A DNA stretch of 64,000 nt, from contig NZ_JAFBBV010000001.1 of the NCBI RefSeq assembly GCF_016907365.1, positions 1,612,001 to 1,676,000 on the forward strand. The letters are read 5' to 3'. Of the stretch, positions 42,807 to 51,267 are shown piece by piece. Under the pieces are notes generated by a model. It was not told the DNA's origin. It worked only from the letters and a program-made list of their open reading frames with translations, and ran no database searches. This stretch comes from Oerskovia paurometabola (lineage in GTDB: Bacteria > Actinomycetota > Actinomycetes > Actinomycetales > Cellulomonadaceae). Both the position numbers and the translations under genes were made by a program. Each line of letters begins with the position of its first letter. The first letter of the stretch is position 1.

Positions 42807-43391
42807 ATGACGGCGAGGGATCCGCAGGTGCCGGTCTACGGCGTCGGGCATGCTGCCCGGCTCCGGGGCTGGCGTCCCGCGGACCTCGCCGTCTTCCGTG
42901 AGTGGCTGCGCCCCCACCACGAGTGGCACGAGTGGGACGGGCCGTACTATCCCGTGCCCGACGACGCGCAGGCTGACGCGCGCGTCGCCGCCCTCGCACG
43001 GACGCCGCCCGGCGTCGTGGACGGCCTGCCACCCCGCTCGGCCGTGATCGCGGACGTCGACGACCAGCTCGTCGGGACCGTCTCCTGGTACTGGGAGTCG
43101 CAGGAGACCGCGTGGGCCCGCATGGGCATCGGCGTCTACGACCCGGCCGTGCGCGGACGGGGGATCGGTCGCGAAGCGCTCGCGCTGTGGACCACGTACC
43201 TGTTCTCGGTCACCGACTGGGCGCGGCTGGACTTCGCGACCTGGTCCGGCAACGCACCGATGCTGGGCGTCGGCCGACGCCTCGGCTTCGTCGAGGAGGG
43301 CCGCTTCCGCGACGCGCGCGTCGTGCGTGGGCTGCGGTACGACGCGGTCGTCATGGGCGTGCTGCGCGCCGAGTGGGACGCGCGCGACTGA
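42807..43391 (+). CDS. GNAT family N-acetyltransferase, RimJ/RimL-like
   Basis: 194 residues. Motif A is MGIGVYDPAVRGRGIGREAL (about 109-128), then a RimJ/L-type region with NAPMLGVGRRLGFVEEGRFRDA and RYDAVVMGVLRAEW. The N-terminal third (LRGWRPADLAVFREWLRPHHEWHEWD) is aromatic and may form the acceptor site. It starts 17 bases after the rne stop and may be cotranscribed. Acceptor unknown; protein N-terminus or a small amine are both possible. Confidence 0.87.
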   Translation: MTARDPQVPVYGVGHAARLRGWRPADLAVFREWLRPHHEWHEWDGPYYPVPDDAQADARVAALARTPPGVVDGLPPRSAVIADVDDQLVGTVSWYWESQETAWARMGIGVYDPAVRGRGIGREALALWTTYLFSVTDWARLDFATWSGNAPMLGVGRRLGFVEEGRFRDARVVRGLRYDAVVMGVLRAEWDARD

Positions 43392-43448
43392 GCCCGGGAC
43401 GCTCCGTGCGGACCCTCCGCGGTCCTCGGCGCATGGTCTACTGGCTGC

Positions 43449-44066
43449 GTGGACGACGTGAGGCGAGGCCGGGTCGAGGTCATCAGCGGGCCGATGTTCG
43501 CAGGCAAGACCGAGGAGCTGCTACGGCGCGTGCGCCGGGCGCAGATCGCGGGACGCCGTGTCGAGGTCGTGCACCATGCGCTCGACGACCGGCGCGGCGA
43601 GGGCGTCGTCAGCTCGCACTCGGGCCTCGACCTCCCCTCGCGCGCCGCGACGTCCGCCACGGAGATCCTCGACCTGATCGACCCCGCCGTGGAGTTCGTC
43701 GCGGTCGACGAGGCGCAGTTCTTCGGTCCCGACCTGCTCGACGTCGTGCAGCACGCGGCCGACGCGGGTCTCGTGATGATCGTCGCGGGGCTCGACGTGA
43801 CGTTCGACGGGCGGCCCTTCGACCCGATCCCGGCGCTCGGTGCGCTGGCCGAGCGCGCCGACCGGCTCACGGCCGTCTGCACGGTCTGCGGCGAGGACGC
43901 CCCCTTCCACGAGCGCGTCGTCGTCGGCCGTGGCGACGACGGACGTGGCGACGCCCTCACGGCGGGGGCCGAGCACGTCGGCGGCGTCGAGTCCTACCAG
44001 GCGCGGTGCCGGGTCCACTTCTCGGCGGCGCGCTGGCGGGCGGGCGCCGAGGTCACGACCCGATGA
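43449..44066 (+). CDS. tdk: Thymidine kinase (type II)
   Basis: Salvage enzyme phosphorylating thymidine to dTMP. 205 residues. P-loop ISGPMFAGKTEELL, Asp of Walker B in VAVDEAQFFGPDL (catalytic Glu/Gln), LDVTFDGRPFDP, and a zinc finger made from CTVC with the later CRVHF, where the last ligand appears to be His rather than the usual fourth Cys. YQARCRVHF is the thymine-recognition end of the family. GTG 43449. The 3' end overlaps the convergent methyltransferase by 14 bases. Confidence 0.93.
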   Translation: MDDVRRGRVEVISGPMFAGKTEELLRRVRRAQIAGRRVEVVHHALDDRRGEGVVSSHSGLDLPSRAATSATEILDLIDPAVEFVAVDEAQFFGPDLLDVVQHAADAGLVMIVAGLDVTFDGRPFDPIPALGALAERADRLTAVCTVCGEDAPFHERVVVGRGDDGRGDALTAGAEHVGGVESYQARCRVHFSAARWRAGAEVTTR

Positions 44067-44649
44067 GGGGCACGAAGCTGTAGGTCCCGTGCCTGCTCGT
44101 CACGGTGCCCGTCAGGTGCTGCTCCACGAGGACCAGGACGTGCTGCACCGGGATCACCAGCCGCCCGCCGATCGAGAGCTGGTCGACGAGCTCCTGCGGC
44201 AGGACCTGGGCCGCCGCGGAGACCAGGATGCGGTCGTAGCCGCCCATGGTCGGACGGCCGAGCACGCCCCGCTCGGCGACCTCGATCCGGGCCCACGACA
44301 TGGGGTAGGTCGCGAGGTTCGCCGCCCCCCACTCCGCGAGGTCCGGGTCGATCTCGACCCCTACGACGCTCCCGCTCGACCCGACCAGGTGGGCGAGCAG
44401 CGCCGTCGTCCACCCCGAGCCGGACCCTACGTCCAGGACGCGCGCGCCCCGCGGCACCTGGAGGAGGCGCAGCGTGTCGGCGACCGTCCGGGGCTGCGAG
44501 TTCGTCTGGCCGTGACCGATCGGCAGCGGCCGGTCGTCACGGGCGTACGGGCGCTGGTTGCGCGGCAGGAAGCGCCGCCGGTCGATCGCCGACATCGCCG
44601 CCGAGACCTCGTGCGCGTAGATGGCCTGGGTTCTCCGACCGTTCGGCAC
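44053..44649 (-). CDS. Protein-L-isoaspartate O-methyltransferase family protein
   Basis: SAM-dependent carboxyl methyltransferase that repairs isoaspartyl residues, by homology. 198 residues with IGHGQTNSQPRTVADTLRLL (PCMT substrate/entry motif), SAM motif I RVLDVGSGSGWTTALLAHL, VVGVEIDPDLAEWGAANL, and RILVSAAAQVLPQELVDQLSIGGRLVIP. Somewhat shorter and less canonical than E. coli Pcm, so the substrate may differ. GTG 44649 has AGGAGG nine bases upstream; the longer ORF upstream has no such signal. Confidence 0.87.
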   Translation of the reverse strand: MPNGRRTQAIYAHEVSAAMSAIDRRRFLPRNQRPYARDDRPLPIGHGQTNSQPRTVADTLRLLQVPRGARVLDVGSGSGWTTALLAHLVGSSGSVVGVEIDPDLAEWGAANLATYPMSWARIEVAERGVLGRPTMGGYDRILVSAAAQVLPQELVDQLSIGGRLVIPVQHVLVLVEQHLTGTVTSRHGTYSFVPLIGS

Positions 44650-44756
44650 TGGGGATCGCCTCCTCGGGACCTCCTCCCAGAGTAGGACGGGCGCGTGCGG
44701 GCCGCCGCGTGATCGGGGACCTGCGCGAGGCACCCGCGTGGCGTAGGGTCCGGCGC

Positions 44757-45227
44757 ATGACGAGACGGACGGAGCGGTCCACGGCGACCGCGGACGGTGT
44801 GCGGACCCTCGCGCGTGCGGTCGCGGTGGGGGCGGCGGCCGTGGCCGTCCTCGCGGGCTGCGGGCTGGGGGAACCGCAGCGGGTGCGGGTCGAGTGGGTG
44901 CTCCTCGCGCAGGACGGGACCGACCTGGAGGTCGCGGTCTTCGCCGGGGGCAGCACGTGCATCGACGTCGACGAGGTCGAGGTGGACGAGAGCGCGGAGA
45001 CCGTCGAGGTGCGAGCCTTCGTCCAGCGGACCAGGGGAGCGTGCAGCGAGGACTTCGGGGTCCGGCCCACGACGGTCGCGCTCGACGAGCCGCTCGGAGA
45101 CCGGGAGCTCGTCGGGTGCGCCGGGGACGCGGTCCAGGTCAAGGGGTGGAACCTGGCGGCCGACGCCGACTGCACCGAGACGAAGCCGGGACTGGTGCCC
45201 GGGGCGATCGAGGTTCCGGTCGGCTGA
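44757..45227 (+). CDS. Predicted lipoprotein of unknown function
   Basis: 156 residues. Signal peptide with twin Arg-type N region (MTRRTERSTA) and hydrophobic core AVAVGAAAVAVLAGCG, the lipobox Cys being near residue 36. The mature part is acidic with four cysteines (STCIDVD, GACSEDF, VGCAGD, ADCTET), probably two disulfides. No family recognised. ATG 44757 is seven bases from TAGGGT (44744-44749), supporting a leaderless start over the in-frame GTG-type codon upstream. It precedes tRNA-Leu, on the other strand. Confidence 0.75.
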   Translation: MTRRTERSTATADGVRTLARAVAVGAAAVAVLAGCGLGEPQRVRVEWVLLAQDGTDLEVAVFAGGSTCIDVDEVEVDESAETVEVRAFVQRTRGACSEDFGVRPTTVALDEPLGDRELVGCAGDAVQVKGWNLAADADCTETKPGLVPGAIEVPVG

Positions 45228-45242
45228 CCGGGACGAGAGGGG

Positions 45243-45324
45243 TGCGCGAGGCGGGACTCGAACCCGCACGTCCGAAGACACCAGGACCTAAACCTGGCGC
45301 GGCTGCCAATTACGCCACTCGCGC
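45243..45324 (-). tRNA. tRNA-Leu, anticodon TAG
   Basis: 82 nt without encoded CCA. The acceptor GCGCGAG pairs with CTCGCGC; the anticodon arm CCAGG-TTTAGGT-CCTGG gives TAG; an extended variable arm (class II) and the GGTTCGAGT T loop are present. Confidence 0.95.
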
Positions 45325-45385
45325 GCCCGCACAGTCTACGGGCGCGCGAGGGGTGCACCGGTCGGCGGCTCGCAGGCCGGGCGAC

Positions 45386-45865
45386 CTACTTCTTGGGGTC
45401 GATCCCCAGGTCGCGGCGCAGCTTGGCCACGTGGCCCGTCGCCTTGACGTTGTACTGCGCGAGCGCGACCTTGCCGTCGGGGTCGACGACGACGGTCGAG
45501 CGGATCACGCCCGTCACGGTCTTGCCGTAGAGCTTCTTCTCGCCCCACGCCCCGTAGGCCTCGAGCGTCTGCCTGGACTCGTCGGACGCGAGCGGGAACG
45601 TCAGCGACTCCTCCTCGGCGAACTTCACGAGCTTGGGCAGCGCGTCGGGCGAGATGCCGACGACCTTGTAGCCCGCGCCCTGGAGCGACGCGAGCGAGTC
45701 GCGGAAGTCGCACGCCTCCTTGGTGCAGCCGGGCGTCGAGGCTGCGGGGTAGAAGTAGACGATGACCGAGCTGCCGCGCAGGTCGGACAGCGTCACCGAG
45801 CCGCCGTCGGCGGTCGGGAGGGTGAAGTCGGGGGCGTCGTCGCCGACGGCAAGTCGCGTGCTCAT
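45386..45865 (-). CDS. bcp: Bcp/PrxQ-type thiol peroxidase
   Basis: Reduces hydrogen and alkyl peroxides in the cytoplasm with thioredoxin. 159 residues. Starts RLAVGDDAPDFTLPTADGGS; active site TPGCTKEACDF, with a peroxidatic Cys and a second Cys five residues on, the resolving pattern of E. coli BCP. YGAWGEKKLYGKTVTGVIRST is also typical. ATG 45865 has GAGGAG about five bases upstream; the longer frame is not supported. It is divergent from the GroES-like gene. Confidence 0.95.
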   Translation of the reverse strand: MSTRLAVGDDAPDFTLPTADGGSVTLSDLRGSSVIVYFYPAASTPGCTKEACDFRDSLASLQGAGYKVVGISPDALPKLVKFAEEESLTFPLASDESRQTLEAYGAWGEKKLYGKTVTGVIRSTVVVDPDGKVALAQYNVKATGHVAKLRRDLGIDPKK

Positions 45866-45929
45866 GGAACTCCTCGTGGTGCGTTCGCGGTTCACACCGA
45901 GCCTAGAGGACACCGGTAGCGTGGGGACC

Positions 45930-46376
45930 GTGAGCACGACACCCCCCACCCCGCACGACGCCCCTTCTCCGCCCGCACGGCCCGAGCCGGCCGCAGACCC
46001 GGCCATCGCCTCCCGGAAGAAGTCCTCCGCGACGCGCGCGACGCCGTCGGGCAGCGAGCCCGAGCGCCTGCCGCTGCGCATGCTGCACGACCGCCTCCTG
46101 GTCCTGCCCGAGGTCGACTCGTCCGAGCGGCAGTCGTCGGCAGGGCTCGTGATCCCCGCGACGGCCGTCGGGCCCAAGCGGCTCGCGTGGGCGCAGGTGG
46201 TCGCGACGGGCGAGAACGTGCGGCACGTGGGCCGGGGCGACCGCGTGCTGTTCGACCCCGAGGAGCGCGCAGAGGTCGAGCTGAACGGCAAGAGCTTCGT
46301 GCTGCTGCGCGAGAAGGACGTCAGCGCGGTCTCGCAGCCCGAGGAGACGAGCGGCAAGACCGGGCTGTACCTGTAG
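45930..46376 (+). CDS. GroES-like co-chaperonin family protein
   Basis: 148 residues. About 48 Pro/Ala/Ser-rich residues are followed by a Cpn10 domain: RMLHDRLLVLPEVDSSERQS, SAGLVIPATA (mobile-loop region), VGRGDRVLFDPEERAEVELN, and FVLLREKDVSAV. No GroEL gene is adjacent. It is therefore probably a stand-alone Cpn10 paralogue rather than groES of the chaperonin operon. GTG 45930 is seven bases from TAGCGT (45917-45922). The divergent gene encodes Bcp, perhaps pointing to stress expression. Confidence 0.85.
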   Translation: MSTTPPTPHDAPSPPARPEPAADPAIASRKKSSATRATPSGSEPERLPLRMLHDRLLVLPEVDSSERQSSAGLVIPATAVGPKRLAWAQVVATGENVRHVGRGDRVLFDPEERAEVELNGKSFVLLREKDVSAVSQPEETSGKTGLYL

Positions 46377-46469
46377 CCCCGACCTCAGGCAGCTTGTCGT
46401 GCAGGTCACAGCCTCGTCCGGCCCCCTGATTTGTCTCCGGGGGGCCGGTTCAGTAGTGTTTCTTCTCGC

Positions 46470-46545
<76 letters not shown>

Positions 46546-46552
46546 CGATCGC

Positions 46553-46570
46553 GGCCCCGGAGACGGGGCC
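46553..46570 (+). terminator. Hairpin between the two tRNA-Lys genes
   Basis: GGCCCCG-GAGA-CGGGGCC, a perfect seven-base stem, eight bases after the first tRNA. Confidence 0.55.
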
Positions 46571-46623
46571 GTCGTGACGTCCGCACCGGCGGGCGGGCGG
46601 TACCGCACGACCAGCTCCACCAC

Positions 46624-46699
<76 letters not shown>

Positions 46700-46702
46700 C
46701 CA

Positions 46703-46744
46703 CGAAGGCCCCTCACCTGCGCAGACGCGGGGGAGGGGCCTTCG
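46703..46744 (+). terminator. Terminator after tRNA-Lys copy 2
   Basis: Perfect 12-base stem (46703-46714 with 46733-46744) with an 18-base loop, four bases after the tRNA CCA end. Confidence 0.75.
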
Positions 46745-46812
46745 CCGTCCCCGGCGCACGACCCGCGAGACGCGCTTCACAACCCACCGCCCCAGGGGCT
46801 ATGGTCGCCCGT

Positions 46813-46854
46813 GTGAACCTGCTCACCGCACACACCTGGTGGCCCGACCGCTGA
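46813..46854 (+). CDS. Trp leader peptide ([13 protein letters not shown])
   Basis: 13-codon ORF with tandem TGG codons at 46837-46842, upstream of the trpB2-like gene. TATGGT (46800-46805) stands seven bases before GTG, so it may be leaderless; an in-frame ATG at 46801 would only add four residues. The stop lies inside hairpin 46844-46861. The layout matches ribosome-mediated attenuation. Confidence 0.7.
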   Translation: MNLLTAHTWWPDR

Positions 46855-46904
46855 CGGTCGGACGCTGTGGCGTGCTGACCGAGCCCGACGACGGGCGGTC
46901 CAGC
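46844..46904 (+). promoter_or_regulatory. Candidate Trp attenuator with mutually exclusive stems
   Basis: Segment 1 (CCGACCG, 46844-46850) pairs with segment 2 (CGGTCGG, 46855-46861). Segment 2's CGGTC can instead pair with GACCG in segment 3 (46877-46881). Segment 3 with segment 4 forms a long hairpin (46874-46904) through GCTGACC and GCCCG/CGGGC. This is the 1:2, 2:3, 3:4 arrangement of an attenuator. No U-tract follows. Confidence 0.6.
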
Positions 46905-46972
46905 AGGTCTCCCGGAGTGGATCGCCCGGAACGTGCCCCCTGCACGTGCCCATCCACGAAGGAGAGAGTTCC

Positions 46973-48310
46973 TTGTCGACGTCCCCCCTCCCCGCCTCGG
47001 CGCCCCCGGCGCCCGCCGCCCCGACCGCTCGCTCGCTCGAGCCGCTCGGCGTCGAGGTCCCCTCCACCGTCCCGACGCACTGGTACAACCTGAACGCAGA
47101 CCTGCCGGAGCCTGTCCCGCCGCACCTGCACCCGGGAACGCTCGAGCCGCTCGTGCCCGCCGACCTGGCGCCGCTGTTCCCCCTGGCGCTGATCGAGCAG
47201 GAGGTGAGCACCGAGCGCTACATCGAGATCCCGCAGACGATCCGTGAGATCTACGCGATGTGGAGGCCGGCGCCGCTCATCCGCGCGCACCGCCTCGAGC
47301 GCGCTCTCGGCACGCCCGCCCGCATCTACTACAAGTACGAGGGCGTGAGCCCTGTCGGGTCGCACAAGCCCAACACGGCGATCGCGCAGGCGTACTACAA
47401 CGCGATGGAGGGCACGACGCGGCTCACGACCGAGACGGGCGCCGGGCAGTGGGGGGCGTCGCTCTCGATGGCGGCGGCGCTGCTCGGGCTCACGTGCGAG
47501 GTGTGGCAGGTGCGTGCGTCGTACGAGTCCAAGCCGTACCGGCGCTTCCAGATGGAGGCCTACGGGGGCGTGTGCCACTCGTCGCCCTCGGAGCTGACGG
47601 CGTCGGGGCGCGCGATCCTCGCGAGCGACCCGGACACCACGGGCTCGCTCGGCATGGCGATCAGCGAGGCCGTCGAGGTCGCGGCGCAGGACCCGCAGGC
47701 GCACTACTCGCTGGGCAGCGTGCTCAACCACGTGATGCTGCACCAGACGGTCATCGGTCAGGAGGCCCTGGTCCAGCTCGAGGAGGCGGGGGAGACGAGC
47801 GCGGACGTCGTGTTCGGCTGTGCGGGCGGCGGGTCGAACCTCGCGGGGCTCACGTTCCCGTTCCTGGGGCGCAACCTGCGCGAGGGAACGTCGACCCGGC
47901 TCGTCGCGTGCGAGCCCGCGGCGTGCCCGTCGCTCACGCAGGGCGAGTACCGCTACGACCACGGTGACGTCGCGGGGCTCACGCCGCTGCTCAAGATGCA
48001 CACGTTGGGCAAGGACTTCGTCCCGCCGGCGATCCACGCGGGTGGCCTGCGCTACCACGGCATGTCGCCCATGGTGTCGCACGCCGTGAACCTGGGCCTC
48101 ATGGACGCGGTCGCGATCGACCAGGACGAGGCGTTCCGGGCGGGGCTCGAGTTCGCCCGGTCGGAGGGCATCCTCCCGGCGCCCGAGTCGACGCACGCGG
48201 TCGCGGCAGCCATGGCGTACGCGCGCACGGTCACGGAGCCCGAGGTCGTGGTCATCGGTCTGTCCGGCAACGGGCAGCTCGACCTGCCGGCGTACGCGCA
48301 GTACGTCTGA
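46973..48310 (+). CDS. trpB2: TrpB2-type tryptophan synthase beta chain
   Basis: PLP enzyme joining indole and serine; the TrpB2 group often works without a TrpA partner. 445 residues. Schiff-base Lys in [15 protein letters not shown], catalytic [14 protein letters not shown], phosphate loop [18 protein letters not shown], and terminal [17 protein letters not shown]. The N-terminal segment (to about 75) and the [24 protein letters not shown] block are TrpB2-like. TTG 46973 was chosen for GGAGAG eight bases upstream; GTG 46946 is the alternative. An upstream leader peptide with Trp codons supports control by tryptophan. Confidence 0.9.
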   Translation: MSTSPLPASAPPAPAAPTARSLEPLGVEVPSTVPTHWYNLNADLPEPVPPHLHPGTLEPLVPADLAPLFPLALIEQEVSTERYIEIPQTIREIYAMWRPAPLIRAHRLERALGTPARIYYKYEGVSPVGSHKPNTAIAQAYYNAMEGTTRLTTETGAGQWGASLSMAAALLGLTCEVWQVRASYESKPYRRFQMEAYGGVCHSSPSELTASGRAILASDPDTTGSLGMAISEAVEVAAQDPQAHYSLGSVLNHVMLHQTVIGQEALVQLEEAGETSADVVFGCAGGGSNLAGLTFPFLGRNLREGTSTRLVACEPAACPSLTQGEYRYDHGDVAGLTPLLKMHTLGKDFVPPAIHAGGLRYHGMSPMVSHAVNLGLMDAVAIDQDEAFRAGLEFARSEGILPAPESTHAVAAAMAYARTVTEPEVVVIGLSGNGQLDLPAYAQYV

Positions 48311-48319
48311 CGCTCCGTG

Positions 48320-48372
48320 GGAGAGGGTCTCGGGTGCCCGCCTAGACTGGGCGGGTGCCCGAGACCCTCTCC
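48320..48372. repeat. Inverted repeat spanning the trmB promoter and start
   Basis: Arms 48320-48342 and 48350-48372 pair over 23 positions with one TG/TG mismatch; the seven-base loop is TAGACTG, which holds the trmB -10 box. The right arm is the first six codons of trmB. It may also end trpB2 transcription. Confidence 0.8.
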
Positions 48373-49092
48373 GAGGCCCGCGAGCAGGGCTTCCGTACCG
48401 ACATCGTGTCCTTCGTCCGCCGCAGCGGCCGCCTCAACACCCGCCAGCAGCGCGCCTGGGACGACCACGCCGAGCAGTTCGTCCTGGACGTGCCTCGGGC
48501 CGTGGCCCGCACCTCGGTCGACCCGGCGTACGTGCTCGACGTCGCAGCGACGTTCGGGCGCTCGGCTCCCCTCGTGGTGGAGGTCGGGTCGGGGCTGGGG
48601 GAGGCCGTGGTCACCGCCGCCGAGGCCACGCCCGAGCGTGACTTCCTGGCCGTCGAGGTCTACACGCCGGGACTCGCGCAGACGGTGCTCCGTGCGACGC
48701 AGCGCGGGCTGACGAACCTGCGCCTGGTGCAGGCCAACGCGGCCGAGGTGCTCACGACGGCCCTGCCCGAGGGGTCGGTCGACGAGCTCTGGGTCTTCTT
48801 CCCCGACCCGTGGCACAAGGCCCGCCACCACAAGCGCCGTCTCGTGACACCCGAGCTAGCGGAGCTCGCCGCACGCGTGATCCGTCCCGGGGGGACGTGG
48901 CGGCTCGCGACGGACTGGGCCGAGTACGCGGACCAGATGCTCGAGGTCGTCGGGGCGAACCCGTCGTTCGTGAACGTCCACGGGGTCGGTGCGGTCGCGC
49001 CGCGCTTCGAGGGGCGTGTGCTCACGAGCTTCGAGAACAAGGGCCGTGCGGCGGGCCGGGTCATCACGGACCTGGAGCTCCGCCGGGTCTGA
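48355..49092 (+). CDS. trmB: tRNA (guanine(46)-N7)-methyltransferase
   Basis: SAM-dependent enzyme making m7G46 in the tRNA variable loop. 245 residues. SAM motif VVEVGSGLGEAVVTAAEA, the family signature FFPDPWHKARHHKRRLV, and the C-terminal TSFENKGRAAGRVITDLELRR are intact. The N-terminal FRTDIVSFVRRSGRLNTRQQ matches actinobacterial TrmB. GTG 48355 is six bases from TAGACT (48343-48348). Its first codons form the right arm of a long inverted repeat. Confidence 0.96.
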   Translation: MPETLSEAREQGFRTDIVSFVRRSGRLNTRQQRAWDDHAEQFVLDVPRAVARTSVDPAYVLDVAATFGRSAPLVVEVGSGLGEAVVTAAEATPERDFLAVEVYTPGLAQTVLRATQRGLTNLRLVQANAAEVLTTALPEGSVDELWVFFPDPWHKARHHKRRLVTPELAELAARVIRPGGTWRLATDWAEYADQMLEVVGANPSFVNVHGVGAVAPRFEGRVLTSFENKGRAAGRVITDLELRRV

Positions 49093-49241
49093 GCGAGGTC
49101 GCGCGGAGCCTCCGCCGCCGACACGCCCGGATCGGGTGTTTGGCGACAAGAGTGATGTACGGCACATTGGCGGAGCGGGTGAAAAACGTCGCCCGGGTCA
49201 CGCGACGCCGCGTGACACACGCATGAGCCAACGGAGGCATC

Positions 49242-49583
49242 ATGACCGACATCTCGACGGACGATCCCGTCGCGGAGACCGACTACCAGCGGGTCCAACG
49301 TTCCCCCGAGTTCCAGGACCTGCGCCGCAGGTTCCGTCTGTTCGTCTTCCCCGTCACGGCATTGTTCCTGGTCTGGTACCTGGTGTACGTCCTGCTCGCG
49401 GACTACGCGCACGACTTCATGAGCATCCGGGTGTCGGGCAACATCACGGTCGGTCTGCTGTTCGGGCTGGGCCAGTTCGTCTCGACGTTCGCGATCACCA
49501 TGATCTACGCGCGCTGGGCGAACAAGCGGTTCGACCCGGTCGCCGACGACATGCGTCGCCAGATCGAGGGGGAGGACCAGTGA
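49242..49583 (+). CDS. DUF485 membrane protein
   Basis: 113 residues with two helices (about 32-53, FVFPVTALFLVWYLVYVLLA, and about 66-90, ITVGLLFGLGQFVSTFAITM), typical of DUF485/YjcH. These proteins are encoded immediately before actP and are probably accessory to it. The YARWANKRFDPVADDMR end is characteristic. GGAGG precedes the ATG. Its stop overlaps the actP GTG by four bases. A weak CRP-like site lies about 75-90 bases upstream. Confidence 0.92.
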   Translation: MTDISTDDPVAETDYQRVQRSPEFQDLRRRFRLFVFPVTALFLVWYLVYVLLADYAHDFMSIRVSGNITVGLLFGLGQFVSTFAITMIYARWANKRFDPVADDMRRQIEGEDQ

Positions 49584-51250
49584 GGGGGGCGCTGGGGGCG
49601 GAGCCGCCCGTCGTGACCCTGGCCGCGGAGGCCTCTGACGTCGGCAACCCGTGGATCAACATCGGGATCTTCGCGGCCTTCGTCGCGGTGACCATGGTGA
49701 TCGTGCTGCGCGCCTCGAAGCAGAACCGGTCCGCCGCGGACTTCTACGCGGGCGGGCGCAACTTCACGGGCCCGCAGAACGGTACGGCGATCGCGGGCGA
49801 CTACCTGTCGGCCGCGAGCTTCCTGGGCATCTGCGGAGCCATCGCGATCAACGGCTACGACGGGTTCCTCTACTCGATCGGCTTCCTCGTGGCGTGGCTC
49901 GTGGCGCTTCTGCTCGTGGCCGAGCTGCTGCGCAACACGGGCAAGTTCACGATGGCCGACGTCCTGAGCTTCCGCCTGCGTCAGCGACCGGTGCGCATGG
50001 CGGCGGCGCTCGCGACGCTCATGGTCGTGTTCTTCTACCTGCTGGCCCAGATGGCGGGGGCGGGCGGCCTGGTCGCCCTGCTGCTCGGCATCTCGTCGAC
50101 CGCTGGGCAGTCCGTCGTCATCGCGATCGTCGGCGTCCTGATGATCGCGTACGTGATGATCGGCGGCATGAAGGGCACCACGTGGGTGCAGATCATCAAG
50201 GCGGTCCTGCTGATCGCGGGTGCCGGGATCATGACGTTCTGGGTGCTCGCGAAGTTCGGCTTCAACCTGTCGGACCTGTTCCAGGGTGCGATCGACAAGG
50301 CGGGGCCGGGCGGTGAGGCTCTCATCGAGCCGGGCAAGCAGTACGGGGCGACCCCCATGTCGCAGCTCAACTTCCTGTCGCTCGCGCTGGCCCTGGTGCT
50401 CGGCACCGCGGGCCTGCCGCACGTCCTGACCCGTTTCTACACGGTGCCGACGGGCAAGGAGGCGCGCCGCAGCGTGGTCTGGGCCATCTGGCTCATCGGC
50501 ATCTTCTACCTGTTCACGCTCGTGCTGGGCTACGGGGCGGGCGCGCTCGTGGGCCCCGAGGCGATCTCGTCGGCTCCTGGCGGCGTGAACTCCGCGGCGC
50601 TCCTGCTCGCGTACGAGCTGGGCGGCGAGATCCTGCTGGGCATCATCTCGGCGGTCGCGTTCGCGACGATCCTCGCGGTGGTCGCGGGGCTGACGATCAC
50701 GGCCGCGACGAGCTTCGCGCACGACATCTACGCGAACGTCATCAAGAAGGGCGAGGTCAAGCCCGACGGCGAGGTCAAGGTCGCGCGCCTCACGGTGCTC
50801 GTGATCGGCGTGCTCGCGATCGTGGGCGGCATCTTCGCGCAGGGCCAGAACATCGCGTTCCTCGTGGCGCTGGCCTTCGCGGTCGCGGCGAGCGCGAACC
50901 TGCCGACCATCATCTACTCGCTGTTCTGGAAGCGGTTCAACACGTCGGGCGCGCTGTGGAGCATGTACGGGGGACTGGTCTCGTGCCTCGTGCTCATCGC
51001 GTTCTCGCCCGTCGTCTCGGGCAAGGTGGACCCGGTCACGGGCGCGAGCCTGTCGATGATCAAGGACACGAGCATCGACTTCGCGATCATCCCGCTCGAG
51101 AACCCGGGCCTGATCTCGATCCCGCTCGCGTTCCTCCTGGGTGTCCTGGGGACGTTCCTGAGCAAGGAGACGTCGCACCCGGAGAAGTTCGCCGAGATGG
51201 AGGTCCGTTCGCTCACGGGCGCGGGCTCGGAGAAGGCGGTCGTGCACTAG
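49580..51250 (+). CDS. actP: Cation/acetate symporter (SSS family)
   Basis: Sodium-coupled uptake of acetate or other short monocarboxylates. 556 residues, about 13 helices. Family segments: ADFYAGGRNFTGPQNGTAIAGDYLSAASFLG, YSIGFLVAWLVALLLVAELLRN, GTAGLPHVLTRFYTVPTGKEARRS (SSS signature region) and AVVAGLTITAATSFAHDIYANV. GTG 49580 overlaps the DUF485 stop. A Ser/Thr-rich loop precedes the last two helices. The DUF485-actP pair is the standard acetate scavenging unit. Confidence 0.94.
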   Translation: MRGALGAEPPVVTLAAEASDVGNPWINIGIFAAFVAVTMVIVLRASKQNRSAADFYAGGRNFTGPQNGTAIAGDYLSAASFLGICGAIAINGYDGFLYSIGFLVAWLVALLLVAELLRNTGKFTMADVLSFRLRQRPVRMAAALATLMVVFFYLLAQMAGAGGLVALLLGISSTAGQSVVIAIVGVLMIAYVMIGGMKGTTWVQIIKAVLLIAGAGIMTFWVLAKFGFNLSDLFQGAIDKAGPGGEALIEPGKQYGATPMSQLNFLSLALALVLGTAGLPHVLTRFYTVPTGKEARRSVVWAIWLIGIFYLFTLVLGYGAGALVGPEAISSAPGGVNSAALLLAYELGGEILLGIISAVAFATILAVVAGLTITAATSFAHDIYANVIKKGEVKPDGEVKVARLTVLVIGVLAIVGGIFAQGQNIAFLVALAFAVAASANLPTIIYSLFWKRFNTSGALWSMYGGLVSCLVLIAFSPVVSGKVDPVTGASLSMIKDTSIDFAIIPLENPGLISIPLAFLLGVLGTFLSKETSHPEKFAEMEVRSLTGAGSEKAVVH

Positions 51251-51267
51251 GGGCGTGCGCGCCGGGT

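Noticed and set aside
38407..43032. A 1541-codon open frame on the strand opposite rne
   Set aside because: It is a mirror of the rne codon bias (G/C third positions leave few stops on the opposite frame). It has no recognisable domain, is low complexity, and would also run across the cyd-rne promoter region.
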